Origin: Bacteroidia bacterium
Lineage (GTDB): Bacteria; Bacteroidota; Ignavibacteria; SZUA-365
Direction of reading: 5' to 3'
Assembly (NCBI GenBank): GCA_027493955.1
Contig: JAOSJT010000001.1
Coordinates: 1,413,131-1,477,130, forward strand
DNA length: 64,000 nt
Each line of letters begins with the position of its first letter. The stretch's first letter is position 1. The notes below the pieces were generated by a model. It did no database searches. It saw nothing but the letters and a program-made list of their open reading frames with translations, and had not been told where the DNA came from. The translations under genes and the position numbers were made by a program. Of the stretch, positions 1 to 7,998 are shown in pieces.

Positions 1-2382
1 ATCCTGATTGGCCAGCTTGTTCGCGCTGAAAGTCTCGCTGTACATGAGCTGATTGCCCGGTACGCTGTAGAAGTTAGCCGTCATCGTGATCGTCGCGTCG
101 AAAGGCGGGAAAATCACGCTGTACCGTACGCCTACCGTACCCGGAAGTTCGACGTAGCCGATGGGATTGCCACTGCCGTCGACGAAGTCGTAGGTAAGAC
201 TGTTGGCGATCAGATAGCACGCCTCGTCCGCGCCCATGTACGGACGTACGCGGGGCTCCTTGTCGATATCGTCGGTAATTGTTGGCAACATCATACCGAT
301 CAGATCGTCGTCGTCATCCGATGGAGCCGCGAGGTGGAGGTTGCCGGTCATGTAATCGGCAAAGGTCACCGGCTTACTGACGGAATTGGCGTCGCGTCCT
401 GAGGCAACCTGCAGCGCGGCGAGATTCGCGCGATCGGCGTTCCAGTATGCGAGCACCGTTCCGTTGGTGTGAATGTTATTGTGATCCGATTCCACGATGT
501 TGGTGCCCGGAACAACATACCAGGCACGGCCGACGCCGGTATGCGTGATAATGTTGTTCACATAGCGCGTGTTGGCACCGTAGTAGGAATACAGTGCGTA
601 ACCCGTCGCCAACGTACCATCCATGGTCACGGTATTATGTGCAAAGAGCACGTCGTTGCAATAGTACACGCGGGCGGCGTAGTAATTGGTCGTGGCTGCG
701 CGACTCATGAAGAAATTGTTCGCAATGCGCGAGTTGCCGGCCTGATAGTAGTTGTCGTAGTAGATCATGAAGCCGTAGCCTGTGGAACCGCCGCTCGAGA
801 AAAACTGATTGCGCTCGATCTCGGACGAGAATCCGTAGTACATCAAAAAGGTGTACTTGGTCGCGTACGCCGAGGTCTGCTCCACGCGGTTGTCGAAGAA
901 TTTGAGCTGACCGATGTAATAGAAGTACACCGGGTAATAGTAGGAATTCGTGACCTGACAACCTTCGACACGGAAGTTGTTCATCGTTGCGGTCGTGCTT
1001 GAACCCCAAACGTACATTCCGTAGCTGCCGTTGCGGATGCCGCAGTTCCTGAACGTCATATTGGGCTGATTCGAGCCGGAGGCGGAATACACGACGGCGG
1101 TATTCGTCGAAATGGTTGTGGTAACGACACTGATGAGTTCGCAATTTTCCACCGTACAGTCGCTGGAGGTACCGGCCATTTCCACAACCGTGGAGTAGGT
1201 GGTGTTCGTGGCCTGCATGGTCATATTCTTGAAGGTCACGAATTGCGCACCGGAAAACCTCACGACGAAATTATTCGCGAGTACGGTAGCGTTATTCGTC
1301 AGCGTCACATCGCCCTTGTTCCCCGTCTCGGACTGGAAGGTGATGGTGTTGACGGCCGAGGTACCCGGGATGGGACCGAGATTCGCACTGGTGGGATAAC
1401 TGCCGCTGCGGATATTGAATACCACCGGACCGCAAACGCCATTCGCTACGAGGTCCGCGACGGCGGCGTTGATGGTCGGATAGTCCGGCGATGCGCCTCC
1501 GATGGTGTAGGTACCGCTGATGGCGGCCTTTTTTGTCACGTTCAGCGTGTCATTGATGTTCACTGTGTCCGCAACGCCGTTGGGCATGGACGTCCAGACC
1601 CTGAACACGTATGGCGTACCAGACGCGAAGTTCATTGTAGTCAACGTCACCGGTGTATTGCGGGTGGTCGCATTGAGCGTATCGAGAAGGCCGGTCCAGT
1701 TGATCGGCGTCTGCGGCACGCTGTTGATCGTGTAATTGATCGTGACGGAGGTGATCTGGTTGAAGCCGGCGTTGGTCAGGTTGACAATCACGGGATACGA
1801 GCCGGCGCAAAAATCAACCGGAGAGGTCATGGCAGTGATACCGGCGTTGTTATGGCCCTGTACCGTGCTGCGAATTTCAATTTCATAGAAATTCGGATTG
1901 CTGGTCTGCGAGCCCGTAATGCTCATGTTGGTCACGCGCAATTGCGTGGTGGCAACCGATGGAAAGGTCACGGTTTGCGTCAGAGCGGAGTTGGGCAGCG
2001 TGAAATCCCAGTGGTTGATCCAGGTTGTGCCATTCCAGTATTGTATGCGGCCTGAGGCCATGCAGCGGGTGTTGAGATCAACGCGGAAAAACTTGATTTC
2101 ACCGACGCTTTTCGCGGATGTCCAGGTGAACTGAATCCACGAGTTCGGATCCGGATTTGAGGCGGTGGATGTCCACCCCCAGTCGATGAAAATTCCGTCG
2201 TTGTACTTTTCCGGCCCATACGTGCCGGAGCCGCCTCCCGAGTGTGTGCAGGTGCAGCCGTTGGACTGCAAGGCGAGATTGGGACTTTGTGCGAACGCGG
2301 GGACCGAAATCACCACGACGCAAAACGCCAGGACGACTCCGGAGAGCGCGAGCTTCAGAAATGACGTTGATGAAATGTTCAT
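1..2382 (-). CDS. Secreted beta-helix surface protein, C-terminus outside window
   Basis: The frame is open without a stop from an ATG at 2382 to the window edge (794 codons visible), so the gene is partial. A GGAGG ribosome site lies just upstream. Residues 1-29 form a signal peptide ending in a VPAFA cleavage site. Residues about 30-165 resemble a discoidin (F5/8 type C) sugar-binding fold, with TRP/ASN-rich strands and a cysteine pair near the N-terminus. About 165-280 looks like a CARDB/fibronectin-like beta domain. From about 285 the sequence changes to short repeats rich in Asn, Tyr and Gly typical of right-handed parallel beta-helix (PbH1) proteins, with many Tyr-Tyr pairs. Such modular proteins in this phylum are usually exported by T9SS and sit on the cell surface, but the C-terminal sorting domain would lie outside the window. 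The ligand is unknown. Confidence 0.8.
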   Translation of the reverse strand, partial: MNISSTSFLKLALSGVVLAFCVVVISVPAFAQSPNLALQSNGCTCTHSGGGSGTYGPEKYNDGIFIDWGWTSTASNPDPNSWIQFTWTSAKSVGEIKFFRVDLNTRCMASGRIQYWNGTTWINHWDFTLPNSALTQTVTFPSVATTQLRVTNMSITGSQTSNPNFYEIEIRSTVQGHNNAGITAMTSPVDFCAGSYPVIVNLTNAGFNQITSVTINYTINSVPQTPINWTGLLDTLNATTRNTPVTLTTMNFASGTPYVFRVWTSMPNGVADTVNINDTLNVTKKAAISGTYTIGGASPDYPTINAAVADLVANGVCGPVVFNIRSGSYPTSANLGPIPGTSAVNTITFQSETGNKGDVTLTNNATVLANNFVVRFSGAQFVTFKNMTMQATNTTYSTVVEMAGTSSDCTVENCELISVVTTTISTNTAVVYSASGSNQPNMTFRNCGIRNGSYGMYVWGSSTTATMNNFRVEGCQVTNSYYYPVYFYYIGQLKFFDNRVEQTSAYATKYTFLMYYGFSSEIERNQFFSSGGSTGYGFMIYYDNYYQAGNSRIANNFFMSRAATTNYYAARVYYCNDVLFAHNTVTMDGTLATGYALYSYYGANTRYVNNIITHTGVGRAWYVVPGTNIVESDHNNIHTNGTVLAYWNADRANLAALQVASGRDANSVSKPVTFADYMTGNLHLAAPSDDDDDLIGMMLPTITDDIDKEPRVRPYMGADEACYLIANSLTYDFVDGSGNPIGYVELPGTVGVRYSVIFPPFDATITMTANFYSVPGNQLMYSETFSANKLANQD

Positions 2383-2940
2383 GAGTACCTCCAGGTTTGG
2401 TACGTGGATGATGCTGAATACTCTATGCGGTCTGTCGAGTAACGGACAGGAATGATTCCAGCGGTGGTTAAGATCGTAAAGTGTGAATATACTCCACACA
2501 ACAATCGAGTCGTTGTCGTTCTCCTCATGATTCGTAGCGGCGTACGGGGCTAACGTGTTTGTCTGAAATCCTGCTGTCCTAATCGATGCGCGACAGCGGG
2601 ACGCGGTAATCTATCGAAAATCCGCTCACCGCGCAATGAAATTCCACCTACCCCATGCTTGCCGGTACTGCTTCCGCTCGCGGACTTCCCGGCTCCCGTC
2701 GCTGTGAACATCGTTCAGTGCCATAGGCAAGCGAGCGTTTTTTGCACTTCTTGCCATACCGAGGAAATACTGGTGTCGAACATCTCTCCTCCGAGGCGGA
2801 AAACAGGGATCGCATACAGATCCCGGCTCCGTGAAAACAGATGCGTGAAAAACGCCGGCCATCTGCGATGCGTGGGGAAGACGCTGATTCACCGGGGCTC
2901 CGTGAAAAAAATACGAGGGGAAACTTCCTTGCTGCCTTCC
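2383..2940. other. Intergenic region without a supported gene
   Basis: This 558-bp gap separates the start of the beta-helix gene from the end of the transporter gene. Open frames exist on both strands but have arginine- and proline-rich nonsense composition and no ribosome sites. It contains a 13-base direct repeat, GGCTCCGTGAAAA, at 2825-2837 and 2896-2908, and a small hairpin with GGGATC/GATCCC arms near 2806-2824. The promoter of the beta-helix gene must lie near 2400-2560, but I could not pick a convincing box. Confidence 0.5.
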
Positions 2941-4329
2941 CTACTCCCAATGCGTCAGCACCGGCCATATCAGCAGCAGTAGAGAGAGTACAAAAAAGAC
3001 GAGTTGCAGCGGCCAATGCCAACGGAACCAGCGGTCGTAGGGAATTTTTGCCATGCTCAATGTCCCTATCGTGACTCCCGAAGTAGGGATAATCATGTTG
3101 GTAAATCCATCACCCAGTTGATAGGCCAACACCGCAGTCTGACGCGTGAGGCCGGATAAATCCGCGAGCGGCGCCATGATGGGCATAGTCAACGCCGCTT
3201 TGGTGGACCCCGACGGGATGAAGAAATTCAGCGCCATCTGCATCACGTACATTGCGTCAGCGGCGAGAATCCGGGGCATGCTGGCGGTCACCCGCGACAT
3301 ACCGTACAGTATGCTGTCCATAATCCTGCCATCCTCGAGTATCACAATGATACCTCCCGTAAAGCCTACAATGATCGCGGCGCTGGTCATGTCCTTCATC
3401 CCCGCAATGAAATGCTTCGCAAGGGTATTGGGACCCTGCCCCGAGGCGATGCCGGAAAACACCCCCATAGCGAAGAAGAGACCTCCGATTTCATTGATAT
3501 ACCAATCCCACAGCGTAACACCGAGTATCATACCGACAACACCGCCGAACAGAATACCCAACGACAACGCATGGCGCAGGGAAAATCCCGCATGCTCCTG
3601 CTGACGCCGCAGGAGTTCCTCACGCCTCTCGGAATCGATATCATACATCGCGCTGCTACGAGGATTTTTCTTGACTCGTGCGGCGTAAATCATTACCCAC
3701 GCTATCGTTACGGCTGTGACCACAATCCACACGACAAGGCGGTACTCCCAACCCGATACAGGCGGAATACCCGCGATGCCCTGTGCGATCTGAAGGGTGA
3801 ACGGATTGAGAAAGGCTCCGGCAAATCCCACACCCGCGGCGAGAAAACTCAGAGAAACACCGACGAAGGAATCGTAGCCGAGCGACAGCGCGAGAGGAAC
3901 GAAGATGAGTACGAAAGGCATCGCCTCTTCGCACATGCCGAATACCGCGCCGAACAACGAGAAAAAGGTCATCACAATGGGAATGAGAAGATACTCTCTT
4001 CCTGCCATACGCTTCACCAGCTGTTGGGTGCCGGCCGCAATGGCGCCGCTCTCATTGAAGATGGAAAACGCTCCTCCTATGATGAAAATGAACGCGATAA
4101 TCTCCGCGAGCCGGAGAAAACCTTTCAACGGCGCGACGAACACCTCGACATTCTGCGGGACGGCAGGTGCGGGACGATAGGAACCCTCGACAAGCACCTC
4201 CCGCTGCGTCCCGCCGACATCCACCATTTTTCTTTCGAACGCTCCCCCCGGCAGCAGCCAGGTGCCGACGGCGGCGGCAAGGATTAGAAAGAAGACGATT
4301 ACGAAAACGTTAGGAATTTTCTGGCCCAT
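2941..4329 (-). CDS. YfcC/DcuC-family membrane transporter
   Basis: This 462-residue polytopic membrane protein belongs to the YfcC branch of the DcuC (C4-dicarboxylate/arginine-ornithine antiporter-like) superfamily. Visible signs are the N-terminal IPNVFVIVFF helix followed by LLPGGAFER, a long periplasmic segment, and the family-typical glycine-rich stretches GMCEEAMPF and FIPSGSTKAALTMPIMAPL near the C-terminus, plus a final LGDGFTNMIIPTSG helix. About 11-12 transmembrane segments are apparent. The frame extends upstream to a TTG at 4362, but the first ATG at 4329 (MGQKIPNV) matches where homologues usually begin. The substrate is not predictable from sequence; amino acids, peptides or dicarboxylates are candidates. 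It is downstream of and co-directional with the regulator at 4490-5920, separated by about 160 bp. Confidence 0.85.
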   Translation of the reverse strand: MGQKIPNVFVIVFFLILAAAVGTWLLPGGAFERKMVDVGGTQREVLVEGSYRPAPAVPQNVEVFVAPLKGFLRLAEIIAFIFIIGGAFSIFNESGAIAAGTQQLVKRMAGREYLLIPIVMTFFSLFGAVFGMCEEAMPFVLIFVPLALSLGYDSFVGVSLSFLAAGVGFAGAFLNPFTLQIAQGIAGIPPVSGWEYRLVVWIVVTAVTIAWVMIYAARVKKNPRSSAMYDIDSERREELLRRQQEHAGFSLRHALSLGILFGGVVGMILGVTLWDWYINEIGGLFFAMGVFSGIASGQGPNTLAKHFIAGMKDMTSAAIIVGFTGGIIVILEDGRIMDSILYGMSRVTASMPRILAADAMYVMQMALNFFIPSGSTKAALTMPIMAPLADLSGLTRQTAVLAYQLGDGFTNMIIPTSGVTIGTLSMAKIPYDRWFRWHWPLQLVFFVLSLLLLIWPVLTHWE

Positions 4330-4489
4330 ATGCGTGAGATCACTTGACGGAGGGAGATGCAACGTATGTGTTTACAACACGTTGCGCGAGTCTGCGCAAG
4401 GTGTGCATTGCGGATTCCGCGCTGGCCACACCGGTTTGCATTCCCGGCCTCGAGGCGCGACAGTCGCTTTCAGGACGCGGTGAACGGGA

Positions 4490-5920
4490 TCAGTGTTCGG
4501 GATCCTGCAGGCGGTACTCCTTGACCTTCGTCTGCATCGTTTTATAGTCGATTTGCAGGATGCGCGCCGCTTTGGCTTTGTTCCAACCTGTCCGCTTCAA
4601 GGTTTCGAGCAGAATCTGTCGCTCGATCTGCGAGGTATGCTTGCGCACGTGATCCTTGAGCGACAGTCCCTGATCCACATCCAGTTCCTCGAGTTCGGGA
4701 GCGATGACAGCAGTGATGTGCCGCTCCGGCGCCATTTCCAGATCGAGCTGTTCGGCAGAAATAAAATCATCGGCGAAAAGTACCGCTCTCCGGACCACTG
4801 CGCGAAGCTGTGCGACATTGTTCGGCCAGTTGAAGGAGATAAGTTTGTCCAGGGCCCGCGGAGTGAAACCGGTGACTTCCTTGCTCAATTCCTTATTCGC
4901 CTGCTGTATGAAACGCGAGGCGAGATACGGGATGTCGGTCTTCCGCTCACGTAAGGCCGGAATATGGACGCTGTATTCGTTGAGCCGGTAGTACAGATCC
5001 ACGCGGAAGGATTTCTCTTCCATCATGTCTATCAGATCGCGGCTCGTCGAGCAGATGACACGGATGTCAATGGGAATGGAGGATTCGCTGCCCAGACGTG
5101 CGACGGAACGGTTCTGCAATGTATGCAGCAACTTCGCCTGAATTTTCAGCGGCATTGCGCTGACTTCCTCGATGTACACGGTTCCGCCGTTCGCTTTTTC
5201 GAAGAGACCGGCGTGCCCCGCACCCGCGTCCGGGAAGGCGGTCGCCGTGTAGCCGAACAGCTCGCGATCGAGCTGGACTTCGCTTTGCGCGTCGCAGGCG
5301 ATAGCGACAAACGGCTGTTGAGAACGCACGCTGGCGTCGTGCAGCACGCGTGCGACGATGGATTTCCCCGCGCCGCGCTCACCGGTGATGAGCACATCGA
5401 ACTGCGTGCGGGCGACGCGTTTGACAATGGACGCCAACTCGATGATGACGTCGCTCGTCCCCATGAGACGCAGCATTTCATCCTGCTGCTGCCGGCGCTC
5501 CTCGGAAAGGCTGGCGTGCTTCCTGCGGCCCAGACGCTCTTCGAGGCCCCTTCCCACGACATCGAGCATCTCCGCCATCTCGAACGGTTTGGCGATGTAG
5601 TCGAAGGCACCGGATTTCATGGCGTCAACCGCTCCCGGCACGCCGGCGAGCCCCGTCATGAAGATAACGGGAACCTCAGGGTTGCTCTGCCGCATATGCA
5701 GCATCGTTTCCCTTCCGCTCAGGCCCGGCATGAGAACATCCAGGACGACGATGTCCGGATCATCCTTTCTGAAACGCTCCAGCGCAGTTTCCCCATCCTG
5801 AGCGACCATCGCGAGAAGTCCGTTTTTCTCGAACATACGCTTGAGCAGAAAGCACATCTGTTCCTCGTCGTCGACGACCAGTACTTTCATCCCTTTGTAT
5901 TTGTCCAGTGTTGCTTCCAT
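4490..5920 (-). CDS. NtrC-like response regulator with degenerate GAFTGA loop
   Basis: This is a 476-residue regulator with receiver, AAA+ and Fis-type helix-turn-helix domains. The receiver (residues 10-125) has the acidic pair DDEE at 17-20, phosphoacceptor Asp61 and Lys111. The AAA+ domain (about 150-380) has Walker A GERGAGKS at 180-187 and a Walker B reading VYIEEV instead of the usual LFLDEI. The loop that contacts sigma-54, normally GAFTGA, reads TAFPDA at 227-232, and the conserved WPGNVREL reads WPNNVAQL. The C-terminal 45 residues are a Fis-like DNA-binding helix-turn-helix. It is divergently placed from the operon starting at 6355 across a 434-bp regulatory gap, suggesting it acts there. 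With this loop it may bind DNA without activating sigma-54, for instance as an antagonist or a sigma-70 regulator; that is inference. Confidence 0.9.
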   Translation of the reverse strand: MEATLDKYKGMKVLVVDDEEQMCFLLKRMFEKNGLLAMVAQDGETALERFRKDDPDIVVLDVLMPGLSGRETMLHMRQSNPEVPVIFMTGLAGVPGAVDAMKSGAFDYIAKPFEMAEMLDVVGRGLEERLGRRKHASLSEERRQQQDEMLRLMGTSDVIIELASIVKRVARTQFDVLITGERGAGKSIVARVLHDASVRSQQPFVAIACDAQSEVQLDRELFGYTATAFPDAGAGHAGLFEKANGGTVYIEEVSAMPLKIQAKLLHTLQNRSVARLGSESSIPIDIRVICSTSRDLIDMMEEKSFRVDLYYRLNEYSVHIPALRERKTDIPYLASRFIQQANKELSKEVTGFTPRALDKLISFNWPNNVAQLRAVVRRAVLFADDFISAEQLDLEMAPERHITAVIAPELEELDVDQGLSLKDHVRKHTSQIERQILLETLKRTGWNKAKAARILQIDYKTMQTKVKEYRLQDPEH

Positions 5921-6113
5921 GAGTAGCGCCTTCCGTGGATATGTGGTAGTAAAATAATGGAGAGAAGTATCGTTTTCAAGTGATACAGGAATTTTTTCTA
6001 TGGAGATTATGCACCAGTTCCTATATCAGACTACCGAATCACAGCCCTTTAGGTGCTGCTTAATTTTTCAACAGTGACAGGTGAAAAATGCAACACCCAT
6101 CTAAACGGTTGAT

Positions 6114-6132
6114 TTACAACACTTTACAAGAT
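6114..6132 (+). repeat. Candidate activator-binding element, copy 1
   Basis: The sequence TTACAACACTTTACAAGAT matches the copy at 6232-6250 at 16 of 19 positions. Each copy itself consists of two TTACAA half-sites spaced ten bases apart, one helical turn. It sits about 140 bp upstream of the -24 box, the usual distance for enhancer-binding proteins. Confidence 0.5.
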
Positions 6133-6231
6133 TTGCAGTAATTTCGCCCTCGGCGAGCTGCTGAATAGTTCTACAATCACGAAGCTGAGTGATAGCTCCG
6201 GGCGATGGTACAATCGCCATAAATCATTTCA

Positions 6232-6250
6232 TTACAATGCTTTACAGGAT
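6232..6250 (+). repeat. Candidate activator-binding element, copy 2
   Basis: The sequence TTACAATGCTTTACAGGAT is the second copy of the tandem TTACAA element, ending 22 bp before the -24 box of the sigma-54 promoter. The 118-bp spacing between copies is close to eleven helical turns, so both could face the same side of the DNA. Confidence 0.5.
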
Positions 6251-6272
6251 GCTACCATGATCGTGAAATTTT

Positions 6273-6288
6273 TGGCATGGTAATTGCT
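6273..6288 (+). promoter_or_regulatory. Sigma-54 (-24/-12) promoter of the redox operon
   Basis: The sequence TGGCATGGTAATTGCT matches the sigma-54 consensus TGGCAC-N5-TTGCW, with the invariant GG and GC at exactly the right spacing. Only one of the ten defined bases differs. It lies 67 bp before the start codon at 6355. The expected transcript start is near 6299. A canonical sigma-54 activator is encoded downstream at 11886-13247. Confidence 0.75.
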
Positions 6289-6354
6289 GAAGATTTAAGC
6301 AGTTGAATTGCTGAATCTTTCAACACCAAAACCCAATCTCTCAAGGAGTTCGTC

Positions 6355-7026
6355 ATGGTAGCACTATTTGTCATCCTGTTCGTCGTTCTGCTGCTCGCCG
6401 TCGACCTGATCATTCAGGCGAGGAGCAAACGGTATCCGCTCATGTCGGCGGTTCCGGCCGGCACGAAGGCGGCGTCACATCGCGAAACGCTGCGCATCCC
6501 GAAAGGCGTCTTTTTCCATCCCGGACACACCTGGGCACGCCTGCAGGATGGAGACAGCCTGAGTGTCGGTATCGATGATTTCATTCAGAAGGCACTCGGA
6601 TCCATAGGCAGTATCACTCTTCCCGCCGTCGGACAATTTGTTCGTCAGGGCGACCCCGTCATCACCGTCGAACATGCCGGCAAGCGCATGCAGCTCGTGG
6701 CACCGGTCACCGGACGCATCACTTCCGTGAACAGGGATGTTCTGGAGAATCCGCATCTGATCAGCGAGAATCCGTACACGGACGGCTGGTTGTTCATGGT
6801 GGACGCGACGGAAATGGCGGCGAGCTTGCAGACCATGCACGTCGCGGAACAAGCGATTTCGTGGATTAAGGAAGAAGTGAAGCGTTTCCGCGAGTTCCTC
6901 GCAGGAAGTACGCTGCAGCCTGCGGTCGGCGAGGCGATGCTGGACGGTGGCGTCCCGGTAGCGGGTTCGCTCGATCACCTCGATGAGAACGCTCTCAACG
7001 AATTCGAAGAGCGCTTCCTCCGGTAA
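6355..7026 (+). CDS. Membrane-anchored GcvH-like (lipoyl-fold) protein
   Basis: The 223-residue product begins with a transmembrane anchor (residues 2-22) and continues with a glycine-cleavage H-protein fold at about 50-150. Family hallmarks are FFHPGHTWARL, SVGIDDFIQKALG, the APVTG turn and ENPYTDGWLF. In true GcvH the lipoyl lysine lies in an ESVKAAS-type loop; here the aligned loop is EHAGKRMQL, with Gly at the lysine position and Lys one residue later. It is therefore probably not lipoylated in the usual way, or the site has shifted. The C-terminal 70 residues are acidic and helical. A Shine-Dalgarno-like AAGGAG precedes the ATG. It is the first gene of an operon with HybA- and NrfD-like subunits, so it likely serves a membrane electron-transfer complex rather than glycine cleavage. 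Confidence 0.85.
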   Translation: MVALFVILFVVLLLAVDLIIQARSKRYPLMSAVPAGTKAASHRETLRIPKGVFFHPGHTWARLQDGDSLSVGIDDFIQKALGSIGSITLPAVGQFVRQGDPVITVEHAGKRMQLVAPVTGRITSVNRDVLENPHLISENPYTDGWLFMVDATEMAASLQTMHVAEQAISWIKEEVKRFREFLAGSTLQPAVGEAMLDGGVPVAGSLDHLDENALNEFEERFLR

Positions 7027-7088
7027 GCTGTAACAGCACCGACTTCCCCTACCGAATCATTTGTTTCATCGCTACCAGGAGCAGTTTC

Positions 7089-7988
7089 ATGCCAAACGCC
7101 ATGCTCATCGATCTCTCTCTGTGTGTCGGTTGCGGCGCCTGCCGCACCGCGTGCCAGGAGATACATCACTTTCCGGATGAGGAGAACACCGCGCTGAACG
7201 AACACAATTTCACTCTTCTCGAGCATCGGGAGCTCAAGGATGGAAATGAAATGTGGGTTCGGCGCATGTGTCAGCACTGCCAGGAACCCGCATGCGCTTC
7301 CGCATGCCTTGTCGGCGCGCTCGAAAAAACCAAAGACGGTGCCGTGACCTGGGATACGGACAAGTGCATCGGCTGCCGCTACTGCATGCTCGCCTGCCCG
7401 TTCGATATTCCGAAGTACGAATGGGGCAAATTTTCCCCCAAAGTACGCAAATGTACGATGTGCCACGCCGAGCGCAGGATCACGGCTGACATGAGCGTCG
7501 GGAGCGACGGCTATCTTGTCGACCGCCATGGCAAGCAGCTCCGCATCGACGGCCATCCGGTGAAGGAAGAGGATCGCGAAAAGGTCATCGAGATGACCAC
7601 GGCCGCCGATGGCTCGCGCGCGAGCGCCTGCTCGGTGGCATGCCCGACGGAAGCGACAAAATTCGGCGACCGCGACCAGCTGCTCGCCGAAGCGCATGAT
7701 CGTATCAAGAGCGATCCGGACACCTACGTACAGCGTGTCTACGGTAGTACCGAAGTGGGAGGAACATCCGTGTTCTATGTCTCCACGGTTCCCTTCGAGG
7801 ACCTGGGCTTCATCACCAAGCTCGAGCATACCCCGCTCCCGGAAAAAACATGGAATATCCTGAAACACATTCCGAACGCGGTCGTCACCGCCGGTGTCGC
7901 CCTCAGCGCAGTGTACTGGATCACCAGCCGCCGGGAAGATGTACGTCGCTACGAAGAAGAACAGAAACAGTCCTCAACCGAGAAGTAA
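7089..7988 (+). CDS. HybA-like 4Fe-4S electron-transfer protein
   Basis: This 299-residue ferredoxin of the HybA/NrfC/DmsB type has cysteine motifs for four [4Fe-4S] clusters: CVGCGACRTAC near the N-terminus, CQHCQEPACASAC, CIGCRYCMLAC, and the split pair CTMCH with CSVAC. A hydrophobic helix near residue 265-285 (NAVVTAGVALSAVYWI) matches the C-terminal membrane anchor of HybA. There is no N-terminal Tat or Sec signal, so either it remains cytoplasmic or is exported with a partner. Such subunits pass electrons between a catalytic subunit and the NrfD/HybB quinone-reactive membrane protein, which is encoded immediately downstream. No catalytic subunit is encoded beside it. The gene follows the GcvH-like gene by 62 bp. 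Confidence 0.93.
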   Translation: MPNAMLIDLSLCVGCGACRTACQEIHHFPDEENTALNEHNFTLLEHRELKDGNEMWVRRMCQHCQEPACASACLVGALEKTKDGAVTWDTDKCIGCRYCMLACPFDIPKYEWGKFSPKVRKCTMCHAERRITADMSVGSDGYLVDRHGKQLRIDGHPVKEEDREKVIEMTTAADGSRASACSVACPTEATKFGDRDQLLAEAHDRIKSDPDTYVQRVYGSTEVGGTSVFYVSTVPFEDLGFITKLEHTPLPEKTWNILKHIPNAVVTAGVALSAVYWITSRREDVRRYEEEQKQSSTEK

Positions 7989-7998
7989 GGAGACACCC

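Larger units (their letters stand above)
5921..6354. other. AT-rich divergent regulatory region
   Basis: This 434-bp gap between the divergent regulator gene and the GcvH-like/HybA/NrfD operon is clearly AT-richer than its surroundings and has no coding frame. It contains a sigma-54-type promoter facing right (6273-6288), two imperfect copies of a 19-base element (6114-6132 and 6232-6250), and a repeated AATTGCTGAA at about 6282 and 6304. The composition and the layout fit a promoter with upstream activator sites. Confidence 0.7.

Noticed and set aside
2626-3022. Overlapping short open frames near the transporter end
   Set aside because: They have arginine- and proline-rich translations, no ribosome sites, and overlap the clear transporter gene.
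4372-4399. TTACAACAC near the YfcC gene start resembling the 6114 element
   Set aside because: Only nine bases are shared, the second half-site is missing, and the location inside the transporter leader gives no promoter context.
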